Shown here: positions 56,186 through 64,000 of the stretch, in pieces
How the letters are laid out: the number at the start of each line of letters is the position of its first letter
How positions within the stretch are numbered: position 1 is the stretch's first letter
Assembly: GCF_001579945.1 (NCBI RefSeq)
Contig: NZ_CP011971.1
Span: 3,346,030-3,410,029, forward strand
DNA length: 64,000 nucleotides
Origin: Steroidobacter denitrificans
Lineage (GTDB): Bacteria; Pseudomonadota; Gammaproteobacteria; Steroidobacterales; Steroidobacteraceae
Reading direction: 5' to 3'
Notes under the pieces: generated by a model
Databases searched by the model: none
Told to the model about the DNA's origin: nothing
What the model saw: the letters and a program-made list of their open reading frames with translations, nothing else
Program-made: the position numbers and the translations under genes

Positions 56186-57106
56186 TCAACGGATGTGTGC
56201 GAGTATTCCGTCAAGCTCATCGAGGGTGTGATAGCTGATGACGAGCCGCCCCTTGCCGGAGCCGGAATGCTGCACACTCACCTTGGCGCCGAGCTTCTCG
56301 CTCAAATCCCCCTCCAGCTTGCGAATGTTCGGATCGGCGCGCGCCGCCGACCGCGCCGCCTTGCCGGAAGGCTGGGCCCGCAGGCGCTTGACCAGCGCTT
56401 CAGTTTCGCGAACCGATAATTTTTGCTGTACGATCCGCGCACCGATTTGCGCCTGCTGGCGAGGATTCTCCAGTGCCAGCAGCGCGCGCGCGTGGCCCAT
56501 TTCCAGTTCACGAGTCTCGACCTGCCGTTTCACTTCGTCGCACAGCTCTAGCAGGCGCAGCAAGTTCGAGACTGCTGCCCGGGAGCGGCCGACCGCCTCG
56601 GCTGCGCTCGCATGGGTCATCTCGAACTCACCGATCAGACGATCCAGCGCGCGCGCTTCCTCGAGCGGATTGAGATTCTCGCGCTGGATGTTCTCGATCA
56701 GCGCCATGGCCACCGCAGCCTGATCAGGAACCCGGCGTATGACGGCAGGAATCTCGTGCAGCCCCGCCAATTGCGCCGCACGCCAGCGCCGCTCGCCGGC
56801 GATGATTTCATAGCGTCGCACCGATCCACCCTGACCTGGCGCCCGATCTTGCAAGCCAGGATCATCGAGCGGCCGCACCACGATCGGCTGTATGACCCCC
56901 TGCGCCCGAATTGAATCAGCCAGCTCCTGCAGACTTTCTGTGCGAATATCGATGCGAGGCTGATACTTGCCGCGCTGAAGCAGATCGACCGGCAGCTTCT
57001 GCAGTTCCTCATCGGATCGCTGCACGCCGGTCCCCGCAACCCCCACCGCAGGCTGTCCTAGCAATGCACCCAGCGGTCGTCCGAGACTTGGTCGTTTTGT
57101 CGCCAT
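56186..57106 (-). CDS. parB: chromosome-partitioning protein ParB
   Basis: CTPase and parS-binding segregation protein. The N-terminal ParA-activating arm (KRPSLGRPLGALLG), the ParB/Srx box with GERRWRAAQLAGL and ENIQRENLNPLEEA, then a helix-turn-helix (ASAAEAVGRSRAAVSNLLRLL) and a C-terminal dimer domain are visible. ATG 57106 (306 aa) matches family N-termini; ATG 57115 is the alternative. I could not find a parS-like 16-mer in the window. Confidence 0.95.
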   Translation of the reverse strand: MATKRPSLGRPLGALLGQPAVGVAGTGVQRSDEELQKLPVDLLQRGKYQPRIDIRTESLQELADSIRAQGVIQPIVVRPLDDPGLQDRAPGQGGSVRRYEIIAGERRWRAAQLAGLHEIPAVIRRVPDQAAVAMALIENIQRENLNPLEEARALDRLIGEFEMTHASAAEAVGRSRAAVSNLLRLLELCDEVKRQVETRELEMGHARALLALENPRQQAQIGARIVQQKLSVRETEALVKRLRAQPSGKAARSAARADPNIRKLEGDLSEKLGAKVSVQHSGSGKGRLVISYHTLDELDGILAHIR

Positions 57107-57225
57107 ACTTGCCATTCTTGACTAAGGTTCGCGCCCGACACGTCGAGCCTCATATATCGAGCTTGATGCTCCGGGTCCGGCCCGCGCCGCCCCCTTGCGG
57201 TACGTAGCCGGCGCGATGATGCCGT

Positions 57226-58032
<807 letters not shown>

Positions 58033-58196
58033 GAAAATCCAGGGAGTCTGCCAGCTTCCAAGGTCAGCAGCCCGGCCGGGGACCAGGCTGCGGCGTCTGT
58101 CGGCGCACGAAGAATCCTCGTCGAGCCTTCCAGGGCTCGCCAGCGTCTTCTCCCCCTAAAGATATCAAACCACAGCGATGCCCCAGGACAGGAATA

Positions 58197-58829
58197 TCAG
58201 ATTTTGTCGTGTGAACGGCAGATTTCCACAAGATGCCGCTCTTCGTCCAGGCCCGGCACCTCGAGCCGCTGCACGGCCGCCACTTTCCAGCCGCTGGGCA
58301 GCTTCTCGATCTCCTGCCCGGGATAACGGCCCTTCATAGCCAGCAGTCGCCCCCCGCCAGTACATAAATGGCCGCACCATTTCACGAAATTCCGCACCGG
58401 CCCCACGGCGCGCGACAGTACGCAATCGAAACGCTCCAGCGGCCGGTAAGCCTCTGCACGAGCATGCACGACCTCGACATTATCGAGACTCAGAAAGCGT
58501 GCCGCATGCTGGACGAATGTCAGCTTCTTGGCCGTGGCATCGATCAGGGTGAAATGCGAGCCGGGATTGACCAGCGCAAGCGGCAGCCCGGGAAACCCTG
58601 CACCGGTACCGACGTCGGCGATACGCCTGCCGCGCAAAAAAGCCTGTATCGACAGGCTATCCAGCAAATGCTTGGTAACCTGCTGCGAACGCTCGCGAAT
58701 AGCCGTGAGGTTCATGCGCCGGTTCCAATCATCCAATTCATCGAGCAGACCGATCAATTGCGCCGCCTGCCGCTCGCTCAAGGCCAAGCCGAGTTTCTCG
58801 GCGCCGTCGATCAAGAGGGTCCGGGGCAT
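58197..58829 (-). CDS. rsmG: 16S rRNA (guanine527-N7)-methyltransferase
   Basis: Methylates G527 of 16S rRNA (formerly GidB). The SAM site GRRIADVGTGAGFPGLPLAL is diagnostic, with DDWNRRMNLTAIRE before it and RAVGPVRNFVKWC after. 210 aa. Upstream mnmG, usual in this order, is replaced by an oxidoreductase gene; parA follows after 164 bases. Confidence 0.95.
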   Translation of the reverse strand: MPRTLLIDGAEKLGLALSERQAAQLIGLLDELDDWNRRMNLTAIRERSQQVTKHLLDSLSIQAFLRGRRIADVGTGAGFPGLPLALVNPGSHFTLIDATAKKLTFVQHAARFLSLDNVEVVHARAEAYRPLERFDCVLSRAVGPVRNFVKWCGHLCTGGGRLLAMKGRYPGQEIEKLPSGWKVAAVQRLEVPGLDEERHLVEICRSHDKI

Positions 58830-58885
58830 GCAGACTCCGCGCTATTCGGCAACATCCACGGGAATCCCCGTAGCCGGCGCCGGCC

Positions 58886-59887
58886 TCAGCCGGCGCCGAT
58901 GCGCACGACCGTCCGACCGGTCACGCTACCTTCGAGATACGCCCGGAACGCACCGGGAAGCTCCTCGAAGTCGATCGTCCGGGTCACGATCCGATCCAGA
59001 TGGCGCGGACGCAGATCACTTGCCAGCCGCTGCCAAACCGCCAGGCGCAACGCCCGCGGTGTAAAGACGGAATTGACGCCCAGCAAGCTCACGCCGCGCA
59101 GGATGAACGGCATGACGGTGGTATTCAGCTCCATGCCGGCCGCCATGCCGACGCTGGCGATATTGCCGAAAACCTGGGTGGTACGCGTCAGCCAGGCCAG
59201 CAGTTCGCCGCCGACATTGTCAATGGCCCCCGCCCAGCAGGCCTGCTCCAGCGGCCGCGACCCCAGGTCGATCTGTTCACGTCGCAAGACGCGCGCGGCG
59301 CCGATTTCCCGCAGGTAGGGCGCGCTGGAGTCCTTGCCGGTCACAGCGACCACGGTATAGCCACGCGCCGCGAGCATGTCGATCGCCAGGCTGCCGACTC
59401 CGCCGGTCGCGCCCGTGACGGCGATCTCCCCCGCTTGCGGACGCTGATCGTTCTGCTCCATTCGGTGGATCGCCAATGCCGCCGTGAATCCCGCCGTACC
59501 GATCGCCATGCATTGGAACGCGTCCAGACCGGCGGGAATCGGAATCACCCATTCCGCCTTGACGCGCGCGTACTGCGCGTACCCGCCGTCATGTGTCTCG
59601 GAGAGGCCGCAGCCCGTCACCAGCACCTGCTGGCCGGCGGTAAAGGCCGGATCAACCGATGCGACGACCTCGCCGGCCAGGTCGATGCCGCCCACCAGCG
59701 GATACCGACGCAGGATCTTGCCCGCCCCGGTAGCCGCCAAGGCATCCTTGTAGTTGATCGTCGAATGGCTGACCCTGATGACGACCTCGCCCTCGGCGAT
59801 ATCGTCCAGACCTATCGTCTCGAAACGCGCAGCGATCGTGCCGCCTTCATCGTGAATACGAAAGGCGAGGAAAGATTCTGGATACAT
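58886..59887 (-). CDS. YhdH/AcuI-type NADPH-dependent quinone or acrylyl-CoA reductase
   Basis: Medium-chain reductase without zinc (333 aa). STINYKDALAATGAGKI and YPLVGGIDLAGEV are the YhdH/AcuI hallmarks; VTGATGGVGSLAIDMLAARGY is the NADPH-binding loop, and FGNIASVGMAAGMELNTTVMPFILRGV the C-terminal signature. AcuI reduces acrylyl-CoA to propionyl-CoA in some proteobacteria, but YhdH-type homologues have broader or unknown substrates. Isolated between cytochrome and rsmG genes on the same strand. Confidence 0.85.
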   Translation of the reverse strand: MYPESFLAFRIHDEGGTIAARFETIGLDDIAEGEVVIRVSHSTINYKDALAATGAGKILRRYPLVGGIDLAGEVVASVDPAFTAGQQVLVTGCGLSETHDGGYAQYARVKAEWVIPIPAGLDAFQCMAIGTAGFTAALAIHRMEQNDQRPQAGEIAVTGATGGVGSLAIDMLAARGYTVVAVTGKDSSAPYLREIGAARVLRREQIDLGSRPLEQACWAGAIDNVGGELLAWLTRTTQVFGNIASVGMAAGMELNTTVMPFILRGVSLLGVNSVFTPRALRLAVWQRLASDLRPRHLDRIVTRTIDFEELPGAFRAYLEGSVTGRTVVRIGAG

Positions 59888-59920
59888 GGCGTACAGCGCG
59901 ACCCGGGGTGCGTCCTACCG

Positions 59921-60544
59921 CTACCGGCAGCGGCCCTGCCGGGCGATGACCTGAGTGTTGCACAGGCCGGGTTGCCGAGCAAAGAACCGTGCGATCGTCT
60001 CGAAGTCCTTTTCGTCCACGCCGGTCGCGATCCCCGCCATGATGGGATTCTTGCGTCGGCCGCTCTTGTAGTCATGCAGGGCCTGGATGAGATAATCCGG
60101 GTGCTGTCCGGCAAGAATGGGATAGTCGGGCATGACCGCTGTCGCACCATCCGCACCATGACAGGCGACACAGACCTGAGTGGCCGGCGGCGGCGTACCG
60201 ACCGGTTCCTTGACGGACTGCACTCCTTCCCCTTGCAGGAAGGCGGCAATGTCGGCGCGATCCTGGTCGTCCATCGAGACTGCATGCGAGTGCATGGTCT
60301 GGTGGGGGCGGTCGCCCGAGGCGTATGCCATCAGCGCATTCACCAGGTATGCGGCACTCTGACCACCGAGTTTGGGCACCGAATAATTCGGATAGGCGTT
60401 CTTGTAGGTTTCCACGCCGTGGCAACCCTGGCAGGTATAGGCCAGTATTTTACCGCGCGCAGCATCGCCCTCGGCGGCCGCCCCGTACGCGGCAGCCGCC
60501 AGCACTGTCAAGCCGAGTACCCCCAGGTTCGGTCTAAACTTCAT
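59921..60544 (-). CDS. diheme cytochrome c, c4-like
   Basis: Exported electron carrier of 207 aa with two heme-binding sites, CQGCH near residue 42 and CVACH near residue 133, each at the start of a class I cytochrome c fold. A signal peptide ends after LAAAAYGAAA. Duplicate-domain architecture and size match cytochrome c4, a donor to terminal oxidases. ATG 60544 is preceded by GGAGA; eight codons of further open frame upstream are not used. Gene is followed by the AcuI-type reductase after 33 bases. Confidence 0.88.
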   Translation of the reverse strand: MKFRPNLGVLGLTVLAAAAYGAAAEGDAARGKILAYTCQGCHGVETYKNAYPNYSVPKLGGQSAAYLVNALMAYASGDRPHQTMHSHAVSMDDQDRADIAAFLQGEGVQSVKEPVGTPPPATQVCVACHGADGATAVMPDYPILAGQHPDYLIQALHDYKSGRRKNPIMAGIATGVDEKDFETIARFFARQPGLCNTQVIARQGRCR

Positions 60545-60832
60545 GCCTGTCTCCGCTGTAGAATCCAATCTCCACTTCCAGCCCGTATCGATTCATACGG
60601 GACTCGCCGATGAGCAGCCATGCCGCGAGCATGTCATGGTAGCGGAATACCGACGTCGAGTCAGGAGCATGCCGCCCCCCTCGTTTCGGTGCCGACAGAG
60701 ATCCAGGCGCAAGATTCGAGACATTTCGCCATGCGATCCAGGGACCGAGTGAGATACACTGTACGGTCTGATCGACTTCGGTCGATCATCCGTTGCCGGC
60801 CGTTACGGCCGACCCTGCACCGAGGTTGCTGT
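60545..60832. other. intergenic region between cytochrome c and rpoZ
   Basis: About 290 bases between divergent genes. No ORF with coding character is visible. The place usually holding gmk in related genomes is empty. TACACT near 60756-60761 could be a -10 box for rpoZ, without a good -35. Confidence 0.35.
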
Positions 60833-61117
60833 ATGGCCCGTATTACCGTCGAAGATTCCCTGAACAATATTCCGAACCTGTTCCAACTGGTCCTGGTTGC
60901 GGCCAAACGTGCCCGACGCCTGGCCAACGGCGCCGAAGCGACGGTGGAATGGGAGAACGATAAGCCGACGGTGGTCGCCCTGCGTGAAATCGCCGCAGGC
61001 CACATCGGCCCGGAGATCCTGGAAGAAGTCGAGCGCCCAACGCCGGAGATCATGCCGGAACCCGAAATGATGGCGGGTGAACTGCGCGCGCCCCATCTCG
61101 GCATCATCGAGGACTGA
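60833..61117 (+). CDS. rpoZ: RNA polymerase omega subunit
   Basis: Small assembly subunit of RNA polymerase, 94 aa. [29 protein letters not shown] and [13 protein letters not shown] are family landmarks; the tail is acidic. CGAGG precedes ATG 60833. First gene of an rpoZ-spoT-ridA-recG series; gmk, usually just upstream, is absent. Confidence 0.96.
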   Translation: MARITVEDSLNNIPNLFQLVLVAAKRARRLANGAEATVEWENDKPTVVALREIAAGHIGPEILEEVERPTPEIMPEPEMMAGELRAPHLGIIED

Positions 61118-61146
61118 TCGCGCAGCATGTAACCGATGCGCATCTT

Positions 61147-63309
61147 ATGGACTATGCGTCTTCCATCCTGAATCTGCTGCCCTCCGGAAGACGTTCGATC
61201 GGCGTCACCCAGCTGCTCAACAAGCTGGAAACCTATCTTCCGCCGACCCAGGTCGATCGCATCCGCGACGCCTACGAGTTCGGTGCCGAAGCGCATGAAG
61301 GCCAGAAACGGCGCAGCGGCGAGCCGTATATCGCTCATCCGGTCGCCGTAGCCCATATTCTCGCCGATCTGCGCCTGGACGCCCCGACGATCATTGCGGC
61401 GATCCTGCACGACGTCATCGAGGATACCCAAACAGCCAAGGACGAGATCGCCGAGCGCTTCGGAGCCGATGTGGCCGAACTCGTCGACGGCGTCTCCAAA
61501 CTCGATCACATCCAGTTTCGCAATCGTGCCGAGGCGCACGCCGAAAGCTTCCGCAAGATGCTGCTGGCGATGGTGCGTGACATCCGCGTCATCATGGTCA
61601 AGCTGGCCGATCGCACCCACAACATGCGTACCCTGGGCTCGATGCCGCCGGCCAAGCGGCGCACCATCGCGCGCGAGACGCTGGAGATCTACGCGCCGAT
61701 CGCCAATCGCCTGGGCATTCATTCGATCAAGTCCGAACTCGAGGATCTGGGTCTCAAGGCGTTATATCCGAGCCGCCATCGGGTCATCGAGAAGGCGCTC
61801 AAGCGCGCCCGTGGCAATCAGAAGCAGTTCGTCGGCAAGATCGAGCACAATCTGCGCGCCGCGCTGCAAAAAGCTGGAATCCATGGCCGCGTCGAGGGCC
61901 GTGAAAAACACCTGTACAGCGTCTACCAGAAGATGCGTCGCAAGCGCGTGCCACTGAGCGCGATCGTGGATGTGTTCGGCTTTCGCATCGTGGTGGACTC
62001 GATCGACACCTGTTATCGCGTGCTTGGCCTGGTGCACGGGCTGTATCGGCCGATGCCGGGACGCTTCAAGGATTACATCGCCATTCCGCGTATCAATGGC
62101 TACCAGTCGCTGCATACGACGTTATTCGGTCCGAACAGCATGCCGATCGAGGTGCAGATCCGCACCGAGGACATGCACCACATTGCCGAATCCGGTATCG
62201 CGGCACATTGGCAGTACAAGACAGGCGAGGAGACCGATCATGCATATCGCGATCGAGCCAGCGAATGGCTGCAACAACTGGTAGAAATGCCCGGCGGCAG
62301 TTCTGAAGAGTTCATGGAAAGCGTCAAGCTCGACCTGTTCCCTGACAAAGTCTATGTATTCACGCCGCGCGGCGAGATCCGGCGATTGCCGCGCAACGCC
62401 ACCGCCGTCGATTTCGCCTACTCGGTGCATACCGATATCGGCAATCATTGTGTGGCGGCCAAGGTCGACCGGCGACTGGTGCCGCTGCGCACGCCGCTGC
62501 GCAACGGCCAGACCGTCGAGATCATCACGGCCAAGGGGGCGACGCCGAATCCGGGGTGGGCGAACTACGTGGTCACCGCCAAGGCGCGGGCAGCCATCCG
62601 TCATTACCTGAAGAGCCTGAAGCATTCCGAAGCCGTTGAATTGGGCAAGCGGATGCTGACCCAGGCGCTGGCCGACCTGTCACTGACGTTGAAAAAGATA
62701 CCCGAGGAGCGTTTGCAGGCCGCTGCCGCCGAACTGAATCTCAAGTCACCGGTGGATCTGTACGAAAAAATCGGTCTGGGCGAGCGCCTGGCGGCACTGG
62801 TAGCTCGGCGGCTGCTGCCGCCCGGCACCGATACCGGCAAGCTACCGCAGTTGCCATCCAAGGCCGGCGCGCTGGCCATCGCCGGTACGGAAGGCATGGT
62901 GGTCAACTACGCGCGCTGCTGCTTCCCGATACCGAATGATCCGATCATGGCCTACTTGTCCAGCGGCCGCGGCATGGTCATCCATCGCGAGGCCTGCGGC
63001 AACCTGCATAGCTATCGCAAGCAGCCGGAAAAATGGCTATCGGTCACCTGGGCGCCCGACGTGGATCGGCTGTTCAACGTGGAATTGCGTATCGACGTCA
63101 ACAACCGTATGGGTGTGTTGGCGGCCATCGCCGCCAACATTGCGATGACGGAGACGAATATCGAACATGTCGGCGTGGATGAACGCGACGGCCAGGCGAC
63201 CACGCTGGTGTTCGATCTTCAGGTACGCGATCGCAAGCATCTGGCACGCACGATCAAGCACCTGCGCAAAATGCCCGAAGTGCTGCGCGTCACGCGTGTA
63301 CTGGCATAG
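61147..63309 (+). CDS. spoT: bifunctional (p)ppGpp synthetase/hydrolase
   Basis: Stringent-response enzyme of 720 aa. The hydrolase HD domain is intact (YIAHPVAVAHILADL; LHDVIEDT; KLADRTHNMRTL). The synthetase domain holds GRFKDYIAIPRINGYQSLHT, whose RFKD is the bifunctional SpoT/Rel type rather than the acidic RelA type. A TGS domain (VYVFTPRGEIRRLPRNATAVDFAYSVH region) and a C-terminal ACT domain follow. Both activities are therefore likely. It starts 29 bases after rpoZ. Confidence 0.97.
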   Translation: MDYASSILNLLPSGRRSIGVTQLLNKLETYLPPTQVDRIRDAYEFGAEAHEGQKRRSGEPYIAHPVAVAHILADLRLDAPTIIAAILHDVIEDTQTAKDEIAERFGADVAELVDGVSKLDHIQFRNRAEAHAESFRKMLLAMVRDIRVIMVKLADRTHNMRTLGSMPPAKRRTIARETLEIYAPIANRLGIHSIKSELEDLGLKALYPSRHRVIEKALKRARGNQKQFVGKIEHNLRAALQKAGIHGRVEGREKHLYSVYQKMRRKRVPLSAIVDVFGFRIVVDSIDTCYRVLGLVHGLYRPMPGRFKDYIAIPRINGYQSLHTTLFGPNSMPIEVQIRTEDMHHIAESGIAAHWQYKTGEETDHAYRDRASEWLQQLVEMPGGSSEEFMESVKLDLFPDKVYVFTPRGEIRRLPRNATAVDFAYSVHTDIGNHCVAAKVDRRLVPLRTPLRNGQTVEIITAKGATPNPGWANYVVTAKARAAIRHYLKSLKHSEAVELGKRMLTQALADLSLTLKKIPEERLQAAAAELNLKSPVDLYEKIGLGERLAALVARRLLPPGTDTGKLPQLPSKAGALAIAGTEGMVVNYARCCFPIPNDPIMAYLSSGRGMVIHREACGNLHSYRKQPEKWLSVTWAPDVDRLFNVELRIDVNNRMGVLAAIAANIAMTETNIEHVGVDERDGQATTLVFDLQVRDRKHLARTIKHLRKMPEVLRVTRVLA

Positions 63310-63401
63310 GGCTTAGAAGCGTATCGACTTTCGGCTCGATGATGACGGATCATTGACCTTCATTGCCGACAGCCATTCCAGGAACCTTTCAGAGCACACC
63401 C

Positions 63402-63785
63402 ATGGCGCGTACGATCATCCGCACCGCGGCCGCCCCCCAGGCGGTCGGTACCTATTCGCAAGCCGTGAAATGCGGCAATACCGTGTACGTCTCGGGACAG
63501 ATCCCGCTCGATCCGGTGACGGGCGAATTGGAAAGCGGCCCCATGGAGGCGCAGATTCGCCGTGTCTTCGCCAACCTGCAGGCCATCGTGCAGGCGGCCG
63601 GCGGCGATTTTTCGCAGGTGGCGAAACTGAACGTGTTTCTCATCGATTTGGGTAATTTCACCTTGCTGAACCAGATCATGGCCGAGTATTTCACCGAGCC
63701 TTATCCGGCCCGTGCAGCCGTCGGCGTAGCCTCGCTGCCCAAAGGAGCACAGGTCGAAATGGAATGCGTGGTGGAGCTGGAGTGA
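63402..63785 (+). CDS. ridA: RidA-family reactive intermediate deaminase
   Basis: Removes reactive enamine/imine intermediates from amino-acid metabolism. Trimeric YjgF/Rid fold, 127 aa; signature TAAAPQAVGTYSQAVKCGN, YVSGQIPLDP and PARAAVGVASLPKGAQVEMECV (Arg and Glu of the active site). ATG 63402 is chosen to match family N-termini; the upstream start at 63363 is unlikely. The stop overlaps the recG start. Confidence 0.94.
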   Translation: MARTIIRTAAAPQAVGTYSQAVKCGNTVYVSGQIPLDPVTGELESGPMEAQIRRVFANLQAIVQAAGGDFSQVAKLNVFLIDLGNFTLLNQIMAEYFTEPYPARAAVGVASLPKGAQVEMECVVELE

Positions 63786-64000
63786 ACACGGCCGCGGCCC
63801 GGCGCACCGGCGTCGAGTCGCCCGAATTTCGGCCGGTCACCGCCCTGCGCGGGGTCGGCGCGGCGCTCGCCGCCAGATTTGCACGCCTCGGCGTAAATAC
63901 TGTCCAGGATCTGCTGTTCCTGCTGCCGCTGCGCTACGAGGACCGCACACGCACCCTTCCTATCGGCTCGCTGCGCATCGGCGATCGTGCGGTCATCGAA
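63782..64000 (+). CDS. recG: ATP-dependent DNA helicase RecG, N-terminal part
   Basis: First 73 residues of a branch-migrating helicase; the rest lies beyond the window. ALRGVGAALAARFARLGVNTVQDLLFLLPLRYEDRT-type opening (recognisable as RGVG, LGVNTVQDLLFLLPLRYEDRT) is the RecG wedge-domain start. GTG 63782 overlaps the ridA stop by four bases (GTGA). Confidence 0.9.
   Translation, partial: MNTAAARRTGVESPEFRPVTALRGVGAALAARFARLGVNTVQDLLFLLPLRYEDRTRTLPIGSLRIGDRAVIE

Overview
The window is a GC-rich bacterial chromosome segment with dense gene packing. Most neighbouring genes overlap by 1-4 bases. The order rsmG-parA-parB-atpIBEFHAGDC-glmU-glmS, the rpoZ-spoT-ridA-recG block, SlyD with a His tail, SthA and LeuA all point to a gammaproteobacterium. 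My inference is a deep-branching lineage near Xanthomonadales/Nevskiales; no rRNA or tRNA is present to settle it.

Layout. 1-6.7 kb: end of an unknown gene, a RhlE-type RNA helicase, a degenerate MobA-like nucleotidyltransferase, peptide deformylase, and a glutathione-dependent formaldehyde detoxification operon (frmA-fghA) continued by a Bcr/CflA drug exporter. 6.7-11.8 kb: a complete MacAB/TolC-like tripartite exporter. 11.8-13.9 kb: leuA behind a leucine-rich 26-codon leader ORF. 13.9-18.3 kb: CBS protein, slyD, xthA, a nucleotide-translocase-like carrier and a Tat-exported aldo/keto reductase. 18.5-23.2 kb: a Fur-box-preceded siderophore receptor operon ending in a PepSY membrane protein.

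23.5-29.7 kb is the most interesting accessory stretch: a CBS/HPF-RaiA fusion protein, nicotinamidase, nicotinate phosphoribosyltransferase, a second-type PRPP synthase, a COG2187-type kinase and a COG1926-type phosphoribosyltransferase, on alternating strands. Together these would make NAD from nicotinamide with a dedicated PRPP supply, beside a putative ribosome-hibernation factor. The inventory resembles the dormancy (DosR) regulon of Mycobacterium tuberculosis.

29.9-41.1 kb is a cobalamin uptake and late-biosynthesis island. A B12 riboswitch on the minus strand heads btuB, a threonine-phosphate decarboxylase, btuFCD, cbiB, cobQ, cobT, cobS and an alpha-ribazole phosphatase, nearly all translationally coupled. 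cobU is divergent. The riboswitch leader carries an 11-base element exactly complementary to the btuB Shine-Dalgarno region.

41-64 kb is housekeeping: sthA, glmS, glmU, the F1Fo ATP synthase operon (with two strong hairpins between atpH and atpA), a DUF5916-type outer-membrane protein lying between atpI and parB, parB, parA, rsmG, an AcuI-type reductase, a diheme cytochrome c, then rpoZ, spoT, ridA and the start of recG. I saw no insertion sequence, prophage, CRISPR array or stable RNA gene.
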